A stretch of 42,632 nt of DNA from positions 1 to 42,632 of the forward strand of contig CAZLMW010000066.1 of the NCBI GenBank assembly GCA_964560875.1, in the 5' to 3' direction. A program made the translations under genes and the position numbers. The notes beneath the pieces are model-generated. The model made no database searches and was not told the origin of the DNA. It was given only the letters and a program-made list of their open reading frames with translations. This stretch comes from CAZLMW01 sp964560875. Its GTDB lineage: Bacteria > Myxococcota_A > UBA9042. This document shows, in pieces, positions 33,179 to 42,577 of this stretch (positions are counted from its first letter, which is position 1; each line of letters begins with the position of its first letter).

Positions 33179-33851
33179 CTCCAGGTAGACGCTCGACTGC
33201 GCGAGCCCATCGGTGATCTCGTCGAGGTCTTTTTTCGCCTTGATCTTGTCGTCTTCATCGAACTGGCCGGTGAATGACACGGTCGAGTCGTCCATGCCCG
33301 CAAGAGCCTCGCGCCAGCCCGCCAGGACCGACAGGCGGAATCCTCCGTAGGCTCGCAGCGCATAGCCCACCCCGCCGACCGCGATCGGGATCATTCCCGC
33401 GCGGCTGTAGGTCAGTGAGTTGCCGCTGGTGTCCGTCCCCGTGGCGTTGAGCGTGGTCGCAGATACCCCGAGGCCCGCTTCGAGCAGCAATGAATGGCGC
33501 CCCATCGGCAGGTAGCGGCCGCGCACCAGAAACGTGTTGATGCTCGCCGCCGCCGTCGCGCTCACGGACCCTTCGTTCTGCGACTGCTCGGCGCTGTTGA
33601 GCCCCAGCCCCACGATCGCCTCGACGTTCTTGCGCGGTCTCACAACGCCCGAGACGCTGAACAGACTGGCCGGTCCAAGCAGGCCGAGGTCCAACCCGAA
33701 CATGCCGCTGGGACCTTGCGGGGGGGGCAGGGGGGCCAATCGGCGGACCGACCGGAACAGGCTGCGGCATGGGCATGGTCGTCTGGGCCGCGGCAATCGC
33801 CGGCACGAAAAGCGCCGCAGCGACGCAGACAGCGACGAGCCGTCCCACCAT
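33155..33851 (-). pseudogene. Outer-membrane beta-barrel protein, frameshifted at a poly-C tract
   Basis: The signal peptide (from ATG 33851: MVGRLVAVCVAAALFVPAIA) and the barrel are in different frames that meet at a run of eight C on the coding strand (33720-33727). Removing one C joins PPIGPPAP to QGPSGMFGLDLG and gives a barrel of about 230 residues ending VYLELSVGWAF, a typical aromatic C-terminus. Either this is a sequencing error, a pseudogene, or slipped-strand phase variation. The gene follows the Rieske gene by 25 bp on the same strand. Confidence 0.7.
33720..33727 (-). repeat. C8 homopolymer at frame switch
   Basis: Eight G on the + strand (C on the coding strand) lie exactly where the signal-peptide frame and the barrel frame of the outer-membrane gene meet. 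A shorter G6 run follows three bases to the right. Confidence 0.85.
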
Positions 33852-33876
33852 CGGGAGGGCGCCAGGGGAGCGCGCG

Positions 33877-34983
33877 TCAACGCGAGCGGCCGTACAAGTA
33901 GTCATCGAGGACCTCGTGAAAATGAGCGATTGGTGTCTCTTCGTTGTGCAGCAAAAGTCGCCGTTCGTCAGCCCCCGCCGCGTTGGCGACCCCGCGCCCG
34001 AGCTGCATGGTGGCCAGCAAGTCGGCGCGGGCCATGGCTCCCGACTCGCCGCTGGGACCGAGCGCCTCGGCGGCGTTGAAGAAACGGCGTTGCAGCGGCG
34101 GATGGCCACCGGCGTCGGCGGCGAGCGACCACTCGTCGAACAACACCTGCCCGACATCGCGCGCTTGCGGCCGATGACGAACGATCATGGCGCGGGTCGG
34201 ATGGCGGGTGATCGACACGTTCGGAAAGATGGTTACCTGCGTCACATCCCACGTCTTCTCGCCGGCTGGTTCGATCGAAAAACGAATGCGGTGATGGGGG
34301 CCGAGCGGGTCGAAGACAACATCTGCAGGGTCGACAAGCGGGGCCAGCTCCGGGTGCAGGTGATCGAGGTGGTACGCCTCGTTGTGCATGTCGACGGACG
34401 TCTTCCAGTTGGCGTCGACGGCGATCGACGTGTCGCTGATCTGCGCCCATTGTTCGAGCTGCCAACCGCCAAGCACTCTGTCGGCGGGTCCAAGGAAGTC
34501 GGTCAGGTCTGGCGCGGCATCCGACCACGCAACCCACACAAATCCGTGTCGCACCGCGCAGGGCAGGGCCACCAGGTCACCGTGGTCCACCGTGCGCATC
34601 ATCGCGGCGCGTCGTGGGATCGCGTCGAGTCGGCCGTCGAGTTGCCATCGCCAGCCGTGGACCGGGCACACGATCGCGCTGTCTTGGCACCCGTCGGCCG
34701 ATTCGTCGCTGCACAGCTGCGCGCCGCGATGCCGACATGTATTCGCGAACGCCCGCACCTGCGCATCATCGCCGCGAACGATCAGCGCCTCGAAGGGCCC
34801 GTTGGCCAAGACCATCCGCTGTCCGGGGCTGGCCAATCGCGACGTGTGGGCAGCAAGCGTCCACACCCGAGGCCACAAATCCCGCCACTCCGCCGCCGCA
34901 AATTCCGCCGAGGTGTAGCGCCCAGCTGGGACTTCGCCGCGGGAACGGATACGCAGGTCGTCCAGGACGGAGTTGGCGTGCAT
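33877..34983 (-). CDS. Rieske aromatic-ring-hydroxylating oxygenase alpha subunit
   Basis: A 368-residue iron-sulfur oxygenase. The Rieske 2Fe-2S site is CRH (C83, H85) and CPVH (C106, H109). The mononuclear iron region NEAYHLDHLHPEL lies near residue 200. Such enzymes hydroxylate or demethylate aromatic, betaine-like or sterol-type substrates; the substrate cannot be told. No reductase or ferredoxin gene is nearby. ATG 34983 is chosen; TTG 35025 would add 14 residues. It is followed by the barrel gene, so the two may be co-transcribed. Confidence 0.9.
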   Translation of the reverse strand: MHANSVLDDLRIRSRGEVPAGRYTSAEFAAAEWRDLWPRVWTLAAHTSRLASPGQRMVLANGPFEALIVRGDDAQVRAFANTCRHRGAQLCSDESADGCQDSAIVCPVHGWRWQLDGRLDAIPRRAAMMRTVDHGDLVALPCAVRHGFVWVAWSDAAPDLTDFLGPADRVLGGWQLEQWAQISDTSIAVDANWKTSVDMHNEAYHLDHLHPELAPLVDPADVVFDPLGPHHRIRFSIEPAGEKTWDVTQVTIFPNVSITRHPTRAMIVRHRPQARDVGQVLFDEWSLAADAGGHPPLQRRFFNAAEALGPSGESGAMARADLLATMQLGRGVANAAGADERRLLLHNEETPIAHFHEVLDDYLYGRSR

Positions 34984-35088
34984 CGGTCGATGGTCGAGCC
35001 CCGGCGGATCAAGCGCAACCTCCAACCGCGCGAACAGCCGTTTCTGCCGCAGAGTGACCTAACATGGTGGCGGGAGGCTCTTGACGCG

Positions 35089-36015
35089 ATGCCACACGAC
35101 GTACCCGGCTTGTCTGCGGACCACCCGCATCACGACCACCGCCGCACGCGGAGCCTCGGCAACGAACGCGCGCTGCTTTGGGCGCTCGGAATCAACGCCA
35201 GCTACCTCGGTGTCGAGGCGGCCGCCGGTTGGTGGACCGGCTCCTTGGCGCTGCTTTCCGACGCCGCCCACATGCTCAGCGACGTCGCCGCGCTCACCAT
35301 CGCGTTTGTCGCCACACGCTTGGCCAACCTTGACGCCGCGCCCGATCGCACATTCGGCCTGCGCCGCGCCGAACCCGTCGGGGCCTTCATCAACGCGTTC
35401 GGGCTCATGTTCGCGTGCCTGTTCATCTTCGCCGAAGCGACCCAACGCCTGCTTTCCGAACCGCCCGCAATCGCCGCGGGTCCGGTTCTCGTCGTCGCGG
35501 TGATCGGCCTGCTCGTCAACCTGGGAAGCGCGTGGATGCTCGCGCGCGGCGATACAGACAACCTCAACATTCGCGGCGCCTTGCTGCACATGCTCGCCGA
35601 CGCCCTCGGCTCGGTCGGCGCCATCGTCGCGGCGATCATGGTGATGTACGACATGGCTTGGGCCGATCCCGCCGTCAGCCTCGTCATCGGGGTGTTGGTC
35701 CTTTTCTCGGCCGGCAAGCTGCTGCGCGACTCGGGCCGCGTCTTGCTCGAGATGGCGCCGCCGACGATTGATGTAGCCGCGGTCGCCGACGCGCTGCGCG
35801 GCCTCGATGGCGTGCAGGATGTCCACGATCTGCACGTCTGGTCGCTCGACGGTGCCTACACGCTCATCACTGCTCACATCGTCGTCATCGATCAACGCCC
35901 GACCGAGCCGGTGCGCCTCGCCGCCGAACAGCTCTTGGAGCAGCGCTTTGGTGTCGAACACCACACCCTGCAGCTCGAGCGCGACAAACGATGTCCTGAA
36001 ATCGCGCCCGCTTGA
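35089..36015 (+). CDS. Cation diffusion facilitator (CDF) metal exporter
   Basis: A 308-residue membrane transporter exporting Zn2+, Co2+ or similar in exchange for protons. It has a His-rich N-terminus (DHPHHDH), metal sites SDAAHMLSD (D58, H61, D65) and HMLADALGS, about six transmembrane helices, and a cytoplasmic domain with HDLHVW. GGGAGG precedes ATG 35089 by 11 bp. The upstream gap of ~105 bp is shared with the divergent Rieske gene. It ends 12 bp before the convergent isomerase fusion. Confidence 0.92.
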   Translation: MPHDVPGLSADHPHHDHRRTRSLGNERALLWALGINASYLGVEAAAGWWTGSLALLSDAAHMLSDVAALTIAFVATRLANLDAAPDRTFGLRRAEPVGAFINAFGLMFACLFIFAEATQRLLSEPPAIAAGPVLVVAVIGLLVNLGSAWMLARGDTDNLNIRGALLHMLADALGSVGAIVAAIMVMYDMAWADPAVSLVIGVLVLFSAGKLLRDSGRVLLEMAPPTIDVAAVADALRGLDGVQDVHDLHVWSLDGAYTLITAHIVVIDQRPTEPVRLAAEQLLEQRFGVEHHTLQLERDKRCPEIAPA

Positions 36016-36027
36016 GCCGCCGCCGCA

Positions 36028-37170
36028 TCACGTGGAGATGCGGGCAGCCTTGAGCGTCACGGTCGCCTTCGCCACGAGCGCCTCGTCCTCGCCGCCATAG
36101 ACCCACGACTCGACCACGACGATCCGGTGGCCGGCCTGCAGGACCTTGGCATCGCAGCGCAACGTGGGGCCGAGAGCGGGTCGCAACATGTTGATCTTGA
36201 ACTCGATGCTCAGCGGTCGGCGCCCCTGGGCAACAACGGTCCCGGCCGCACCACCCGCGGTATGGTCGGCGAGCGTGGCCAACGCGCCGGCGTGTACGTA
36301 GCCGTCCTGCTGCGTGTGCTCGGGGCAGACCATCATGGTTGTCGTCAGCGTCCCCTGGCCGACGTCCCTCACCTGCACTCCCATCGCCTTGACGAACGCC
36401 GCATCGTTGAAGATCTCCTCGATGAACGCGCGCCGCGGGTGGTCGCGCTTGCTCGGGCTCGGCCGAGGGGTTCGTTTTCGTTGCACACCGGCGAGGCGGT
36501 CGGCAACGCGCGGCAGGTCTTCGGGCTTGAAAGCGTCGCGTCCCTCGAGCACCGCCTGCACGTCATCGAGCCGGTCATGGCCCCAAATGAGCTCGCCCTG
36601 CACCGCACAAGTCGGCACGCCAAACACGCCGGCGCCGATCGCGGCCTTGGTGTTTTGAGTTAGCGCGATCTTGGCTTCGGCGGACCGCGTCTTCGCCAGC
36701 ATCGCCGCGCCGTCCAGCCCGATCCCATCGAGCACTTCCGCCAACTGTTCAGGGTCGCCAATATCGCGTCCGAGCCCCCAACCCGCGCGCCAAATCGCCG
36801 CGATCACATCGGCCTGGCGGTCTCCGGCGACCAGCGGAAGGCTCAAGCGTAGAGCTTCGATACTGCGAAACGGGTGGCGGATGGGAAACGCAAACGGGAC
36901 ACCGAGCTTGGCGGCGATGCGCAGGCAGTCCTTGCCCACGAACGCGCGCTTGGCGGGAATCTCTGCGGGTCCGAGCTGGCCATGAGCCTGCAGCAAGCCG
37001 GCGAACACGACGGGAATCGGACGAATCGTGACGCCGCTTTGAGCCCACTTGCGCGTCGCCTGCCACCCGAAATAGGCGTAAGGCGAGATGAAATCGAAGT
37101 ACAGGTCGACGACGCGACCACCGTCTTGTCGCGTTTTTGTTTCTGCGGGCGTTTTCGTTGATGCCGTCAT
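36028..37170 (-). CDS. Fusion of HCCA-isomerase/DsbA-type domain and PaaI-like hotdog thioesterase
   Basis: A 380-residue two-domain protein. Residues ~18-215 match the kappa-GST/2-hydroxychromene-2-carboxylate isomerase family (LYFDFISPYAYFGW with likely catalytic S29; GVFGVPTCAVQGELIWGHDRL). Residues ~250-380 are a hotdog acyl-CoA thioesterase (DGYVHAGALATLADHTAGGAA). A basic linker (KRTPRPSPSKRDH) joins them. These are normally separate proteins in aromatic or thioester catabolism. The frame is unbroken and both domains look complete. ATG 37170 has GGAG at 6 bp; ATG 37200 is an alternative. It is divergent from the SelW-like gene. Confidence 0.88.
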   Translation of the reverse strand: MTASTKTPAETKTRQDGGRVVDLYFDFISPYAYFGWQATRKWAQSGVTIRPIPVVFAGLLQAHGQLGPAEIPAKRAFVGKDCLRIAAKLGVPFAFPIRHPFRSIEALRLSLPLVAGDRQADVIAAIWRAGWGLGRDIGDPEQLAEVLDGIGLDGAAMLAKTRSAEAKIALTQNTKAAIGAGVFGVPTCAVQGELIWGHDRLDDVQAVLEGRDAFKPEDLPRVADRLAGVQRKRTPRPSPSKRDHPRRAFIEEIFNDAAFVKAMGVQVRDVGQGTLTTTMMVCPEHTQQDGYVHAGALATLADHTAGGAAGTVVAQGRRPLSIEFKINMLRPALGPTLRCDAKVLQAGHRIVVVESWVYGGEDEALVAKATVTLKAARIST

Positions 37171-37235
37171 GGGCGTCTCCGGATCGTTCGCGGCGACCAT
37201 GCACCGTCGATGCCGCACGTTGTACACTGGCGCAC
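37171..37235. promoter_or_regulatory. Short divergent promoter region
   Basis: A 65-bp gap between the isomerase-fusion and SelW-like genes must contain promoter elements for both. TTGTACACT near 37219-37227 has a partly palindromic GTAC core, but no firm box can be assigned. Confidence 0.3.
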
Positions 37236-37535
37236 ATGGCACCTGTCGACCCCCGCAAACGCGTCGCGATTCACTACTGTCCCAAGTGCCGATGGCTGGC
37301 CCGCGCCGCCTGGGTCGCGCAAGAGCTGCTTGCCACGTTTGATTCCGAGCTCTCCGAAGTCGCGCTCGTGCCCAGCGAGGTGGCCGGGCGGTTCGATGTT
37401 CATGTAGGCGAGGTCGTCGTCTTTTCGCGCAAGGCCGAGGGCGGGTTCCTGCAGCCCAAGGACCTCAAGCAGCGGGTTCGCGACGCCGTGGCTCCGCAGC
37501 GCGACCTGGGCCACGCCGACAAGCCTCGGGACTAA
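37236..37535 (+). CDS. SelT/SelW/SelH (Rdx) family protein, cysteine form
   Basis: A 99-residue thioredoxin-like protein with CPKC (C15, C18) in YCPKCRWLARA, then the typical GEVVVFSRKAEGGFLQPKDLKQ. In selenoprotein W relatives the second position is often Sec; here it is Cys, and no in-frame TGA is needed. It probably binds thiols or glutathione. The stop codon lies inside the target-site duplication of a MITE insertion. Confidence 0.9.
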   Translation: MAPVDPRKRVAIHYCPKCRWLARAAWVAQELLATFDSELSEVALVPSEVAGRFDVHVGEVVVFSRKAEGGFLQPKDLKQRVRDAVAPQRDLGHADKPRD

Positions 37536-37539
37536 GCTC

Positions 37540-37640
37540 AATGCCGGTCACTTAGGGCTAAGGTATTGATTTCTAAGCTAAGCCAAGCGAGCAAAGCAGA
37601 GCCCCGGGGCTTCAGCCGGGGTCGTTAAGTGACCGGCATT
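37540..37640 (+). mobile_element. 101-bp MITE-like element 2 with 11-bp target duplication
   Basis: Terminal inverted repeats AATGCCGGTCACTTA and TAAGTGACCGGCATT are perfect over 15 bp. Direct repeats GGGACTAAGCT flank it (37528-37538 and 37641-37651). The interior has the GCCCCGGGGCTTCAGCCGGGG-type hairpin also present in element 1. No coding capacity. Target duplications of 10-12 bp are typical of IS4-type transposases, so a relative acting in trans is the likely mover (inference). Confidence 0.85.
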
Positions 37641-37651
37641 GGGACTAAGCT

Positions 37652-37709
37652 GGACTAAGCCGCGGGTTCAGCAGCTAAGCGTGAATGGCGTTTACTAAGT
37701 AAATGCGAT
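37652..37709. other. Spacer after MITE 2
   Basis: A short AT-richer spacer with further GGACTAAGC and TTTACTAAGTAAA-like repeats (palindrome around 37690-37702). It could serve as bidirectional terminator-like DNA between the SelW-like and MORN-like genes. Confidence 0.3.
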
Positions 37710-39260
37710 TTACTGAAGCTTTTTGCGGAACGAAATCATCGTCAGCTTGTTCAGGCCGACCTTGCCGAGCGTGATGCGACCGGCCTTGCGCACCGACTGA
37801 ACGCCCTTTTCGCGCTCGTTGAGGATCGTGCTCATCGATGCGAGTTGGCCTTTGGCCATCGCTTTGAACGCCGCTTTCGTCTTGGCGTCTGCGACCGGCC
37901 CGGGGTAGCTGGGCGAGCCCATCAATTGGTGCGTGCCCGGCAAGTCGAGCAGCGTGCCACCATGCGCCCGATCCGCCTCGACCAGCGCCGCGAGGTGCAG
38001 CAACGCCGCGACGTTGTACTCGAGCTTGGCCAACGCCGCGTCCGCCTCGGTGACGAGCTGTCTGGACGCCTTGAGCCGCGCATCGTTGCCAGGTGGCGCC
38101 ATGATGACCTTGCCCGCATAACTACGAGCCACCCGCGCTTCGAGCAACCAGCGAACCACTGCGATCGACAGCGCTTCATCCGCACCTTCTCGCAGCGTCA
38201 TCGCTTCGGCGACATCCCACGCACACGGATCGCCGGGCAGCGTCATGCCCGCCGCGATCGCCTTGGAACCGAGCAGCTTCGCAAACACCGTGACCCGCGA
38301 GATGTCCTTGCCGGCCGTGTCGAAGAACCGCAGCCCACATTGCACCTTGCCGTCGACCTGCGTGGCCTCGACCATCTTGGTGCCGTCTTTGCGGTGGATG
38401 CTGACCGGGCCTTTCTTGACGCCCATGTCGTACATCGTCTTGCGTTTCACGATCTCGGTGCCGGGGAAGTAAGCCACGTAGACGCCGTGACGTTTGCCAT
38501 CGCGATCGGACCACGTCGCGGTCTTCTGGCCCTTGTCGTTGAGCGACGAGATGCGCAACTGACCGTCGACCAGCTTGCCCTCGCGGACCAGGTTGCCGCC
38601 GTCGTACCAGACGTATTTGTCGAGCTCGCCATTGGCGTCGTAGAGCTTCCACTCGCCGTGCTTGATGCCCTGTCGGTAGTGTCCGTCGGTCGCCGGTTTG
38701 CCGTCCTTGCGAAAGGTCTTCCAGCGGCCGTGCTTGACGTTGCGCAGCCACTCGCCTTCCCACGCGCGATGGCCTTCCTCGGAGTTGAGCCACGCCGGCC
38801 CCGTCTTGCGGCCGTTGTCATCGTAGGTCTTCATGAAGCGGGCTGTGCCGTTGGCGTACCAGCCCTGCCACTTGCCGAAGCGCTTGCCCTCTCTCCATTG
38901 GCCTTCGTCGATCTTCGAGCCGTTCTTGCGCAGCAGCGTCCAGACCCCGTCGCGCTCGCCGAGGATGTAGTGCCCGTGCAGCGACCGGCCCTCTTTGCAG
39001 CGGCTGCACGACCAGCTGACGACCGGGCCGACACGATCTTTGCGGCTATGGGTGCCGGGTTTGGCGCAGTAGACGATTTTCCCACGCGGTGGCGCCGCGC
39101 CATGAACGGTCGTGCCCGATGGGCAGCGCGCGCCCGAGTTGGGGCCGCCGACGCTGGCTGGTAGCGGTGGTCCAGGGGCGGCTGAGCATCCGGCAACGAC
39201 GAGCGCCCCGATCGCCAAGAGCGGACCGAGCTGCCAGGCGATCGCGTGACTGTTTCCCAT
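37710..39260 (-). CDS. MORN/YwqK-like repeat lipoprotein
   Basis: A 516-residue lipoprotein with signal peptide and lipobox VVAGC (C25). Residues ~85-330 consist of repeated GxWxxxxxxG-type units (DGVWTLLRKNGSKIDEGQW, FGKWQGWYANGTARF, HGRWKTFRKDGKPATDG, HGEWKLYDANGELDK), as in MORN repeats and the YwqK family. The C-terminal ~180 residues are helical without a known domain. The repeats may bind lipid or protein partners at the outer membrane. The frame is open upstream to 39920, but that part is antisense to the reductase gene and lacks a signal peptide, so ATG 39260 is used. Confidence 0.85.
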   Translation of the reverse strand: MGNSHAIAWQLGPLLAIGALVVAGCSAAPGPPLPASVGGPNSGARCPSGTTVHGAAPPRGKIVYCAKPGTHSRKDRVGPVVSWSCSRCKEGRSLHGHYILGERDGVWTLLRKNGSKIDEGQWREGKRFGKWQGWYANGTARFMKTYDDNGRKTGPAWLNSEEGHRAWEGEWLRNVKHGRWKTFRKDGKPATDGHYRQGIKHGEWKLYDANGELDKYVWYDGGNLVREGKLVDGQLRISSLNDKGQKTATWSDRDGKRHGVYVAYFPGTEIVKRKTMYDMGVKKGPVSIHRKDGTKMVEATQVDGKVQCGLRFFDTAGKDISRVTVFAKLLGSKAIAAGMTLPGDPCAWDVAEAMTLREGADEALSIAVVRWLLEARVARSYAGKVIMAPPGNDARLKASRQLVTEADAALAKLEYNVAALLHLAALVEADRAHGGTLLDLPGTHQLMGSPSYPGPVADAKTKAAFKAMAKGQLASMSTILNEREKGVQSVRKAGRITLGKVGLNKLTMISFRKKLQ

Positions 39261-39395
39261 TTGTGCGACGCTTCTGCCGATCAAGGGGGCCTCCGTGCCG
39301 TGGACGTTCGCGGTGTTGTCCACCGATCCGGCAGCGGATTGCAAGGTGCCGTGTGCGGCTCGACCTTCTGGTAGTCTCGCTTCAACGGAGGCTTC

Positions 39396-39995
39396 ATGAC
39401 CGAGACGACCACCCGGCCCGAAGGCGTTGTCTACATCGCGACCTCGATCGATGGTTTCATCGCCCGCAAGGACGGCGCGATCGACTGGTTGATGGACAAG
39501 GAACCGACCGAAGACGAGATGAAGGAGGTCTTTGACGGCGACGCCGAGGACTACGGCTGGGCGGACTTCCTCGCCACAATCGACGCGATCGTGATGGGGC
39601 GCGCGACGTTTGAGCAGGTGATGGAGTTTGGCGTCTGGGCGTACGGCGACATCCCGCTCACGGTGCTCAGCCGCTCGATGAATGCGGTCCCGGCCGATTA
39701 CGCGGACAAGGCGTCCGTCTCCGCGCTTTCGCCGACCGAGCTGTTCGACGAGCTCGGACGCAAGGGCTGCAACCGCGTCTATGTCGACGGCGGCGCGACC
39801 GTGCAGTCGTTCATCCGAGCGGGGCTTGTTGGCGAGCTTGTCGTCACGACGCTGCCCGTTCTCATCGGCGAAGGAATCTCCCTCTTCGGTCCGATCGACG
39901 CCGACATTCGTTGGCGGCACATCAAGACCGAGACGATGGACGGGATGGTCAAGAACACCTGGCGGCGCGCCGATCTCGAAGCGGAGTCGACGTGA
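39396..39995 (+). CDS. Dihydrofolate reductase family protein (RibD C-terminal type)
   Basis: A 199-residue cytosolic reductase-like protein. YIATSIDGFIARKDGAIDW, then IVMGRATFEQVM, RVYVDGGATVQSF and LPVLIGEGISLFG are hallmark segments of the RibD-C/DHFR superfamily (NADPH-binding). The exact substrate is not known. CGGAGG precedes ATG 39396 by 5 bp. Its stop overlaps the next GTG start. Confidence 0.92.
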   Translation: MTETTTRPEGVVYIATSIDGFIARKDGAIDWLMDKEPTEDEMKEVFDGDAEDYGWADFLATIDAIVMGRATFEQVMEFGVWAYGDIPLTVLSRSMNAVPADYADKASVSALSPTELFDELGRKGCNRVYVDGGATVQSFIRAGLVGELVVTTLPVLIGEGISLFGPIDADIRWRHIKTETMDGMVKNTWRRADLEAEST

Positions 39996-40786
39996 AAGCC
40001 TGGCGTCTGCATCACCCCGGCGGCCCCGAGGCGTTCGTCTGCGAGGATATCGCCCGCCCCGAACCGGAGCTGGGCCGCGTCCTCATCGCCGTGCGGGCGT
40101 TCGGCATCAACCGGTCGGAGTACTTCACCAGGATCGGCGCCTCGCCATCGGTCAAGCTGCCCCGCGTGCTCGGGATTGAGTGTGTTGGCACCGTCGTCGC
40201 ATGTCCCGGCGGCGATTTTGAAGCGGGCCAGACCGTCGCCGCGATGATGGGTGGCATGGGGCGCCAGTTCGATGGCTCGTACGCCGAGTTTACCAACGTG
40301 CCGACCGCCAGCGTCTTCCCGCTGCAAACCGGCCTGGCGTGGCCGCACTTGGGCGCTTTGCCCGAGATGCTGCAGACCTGCCACGGCTCCCTGCACACCG
40401 GCCTTGGCCTGCAGCCTGGCAACACGCTGTTGATTCGCGGCGGCACGTCTTCGATCGGGCTGACGACGCTCGCGATGGCCAAACGTGCCGGCGCGATCGT
40501 GCTCGCCACCTCGCGATCCGAGGCCAAAGCGCCGCTCCTCCTCGAAGCTGGCGCCGACGATGTCGTGATCGATACCGGTCAAATCGCCGCTGACGTGCGC
40601 AGCCGTGTCCCCCGCGGCGTCGACCGCGTCTTGGAGCTCGTGGGAACGCGCACGCTCATCGATTCGATGCGAGCCACACGCGCTGGCGGGGTCGTCTGCA
40701 TGACCGGAATCCTCGGCGGCCAGTGGGAAATCCCGGCCTTCCGACCGATGGAACACATCCCGACAGGCGTGCGCCTGACGTCCTAT

Positions 40787-41464
<678 letters not shown>

Positions 41465-41473
41465 GGTGGTGTT

Positions 41474-41790
<317 letters not shown>

Positions 41791-41879
41791 CCCTCGAGGC
41801 GTCGCCAGGTCCGGCAGCATCGTGTCGCCCCGCTCGCGTTCCGCACGTGAGCGCACGTGGAAGTGTCCGGGCGCGGGTG

Positions 41880-42401
41880 ACCCAAGCCTCGCGCGCGGCC
41901 TCGATCTCGTAGAAAGCACGCGCCTGCGCGTTCTCGACGCGCATCAGGATGAGGTAGTGCGTCCAGGACAGATCGGCGGGAAGAGAACCGGCGCCGCACC
42001 TGCCAATTGGCTCAGCGCCGCTGAACCTTTCTCGCCCGGAAGTGCGGCCGCGGATTGGCTCAGCGCTGCTGAGCCTTTCTGGTAGCTGGCCACCTCGTCC
42101 GGGATCGCAGAGCCCTCGGGGAAGGTCAGGTAGAACTGCTTCATCCGCTCACGGACGGGTAGCTGAATCCCTTCCCAAACCGATCCGTCAGTCGGGCCGC
42201 GAGGCGCTTGACCGTCTCCTCGCCGTACCGCGCTTGCTCCTGGCCGTGCTGCTGCACTTCGACGATCTCGCGCCCTGTCATCCAGTAGGCGTGGACCATC
42301 GCGGTGTTCACAGTTCGCGCGACGTGAGCCCGTGCGGCCTCGATGATTCGAGCGGCGCGCTCGTAGAGGGCGTCTTCGGTCAGGTCGTGTCGCTCGGACA
42401 T
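41880..42401 (-). pseudogene. YhcG/DUF1016 (PDDEXK nuclease family) gene fragment with two frameshifts
   Basis: From ATG 42401, the DUF1016 N-terminal domain is recognisable (ARAHVARTVNTAMVHAYW, TGREIVEVQQ, RLTDRFGKGFSYPSV). A 1-bp deletion near 42148 shifts the frame to MKQFYLTFPEG; a second shift near 41965 leads to the segment MRVENAQARAFYEIEAAREAW. The sequence then breaks off and the C-terminal nuclease domain is missing. An in-frame duplication of GSAALSQ is present in the middle part. YhcG proteins act near restriction-modification and toxin-type loci; this copy is dead. Confidence 0.8.
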
Positions 42402-42430
42402 CCGCAGCCTCTCATGGGTTCGCCGCCTCA

Positions 42431-42450
42431 TACGACAAATGCCTGTCGCA
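42431..42450. promoter_or_regulatory. Candidate operator between yhcG fragment and short ORF
   Basis: TACGACA-N6-TGTCGCA is an inverted repeat with one mismatch in seven per arm, lying between two divergent starts (42401 and 42463). Its position would suit a repressor operator over a shared promoter. No regulator gene is present to pair with it. Confidence 0.35.
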
Positions 42451-42462
42451 TACGATCTCGTC

Positions 42463-42531
42463 ATGGCGCAAAAGAGGGCGGCCAAACCGTCGGAACGGCC
42501 TTCGCCAGAGAGCACCGGAGCGGGGCTGTAA
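42463..42531 (+). pseudogene. 22-codon 5' remnant of a divergent gene
   Basis: The frame MAQKRAAKPSERPSPESTG runs divergently from yhcG and ends where the repeat-rich mobile-element end begins. Its basic, Pro-rich start looks like the N-terminus of a longer protein cut by an insertion. No homology is recognisable. Confidence 0.25.
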
Positions 42532-42566
42532 ACCAACCAGCCCACGGGCCGAGGTCAGTAAACCAA
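42528..42566 (+). repeat. Direct repeats GTAAACCAA near mobile-element end
   Basis: GTAAACCAA occurs at 42528-42536 and 42558-42566, 30 bp apart, just before the terminal repeat. Multiple short direct repeats near an end recall IS21-type termini, where the transposase binds several repeats. This assignment is an inference; no transposase is in the window. Confidence 0.4.
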
Positions 42567-42577
42567 GACCCCGCGCT

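Noticed and set aside
37845..39164. A 439-codon plus-strand open frame opposite the MORN-like lipoprotein
   Set aside because: No motif or signal; the minus strand has a signal peptide, lipobox and repeated GxW units.
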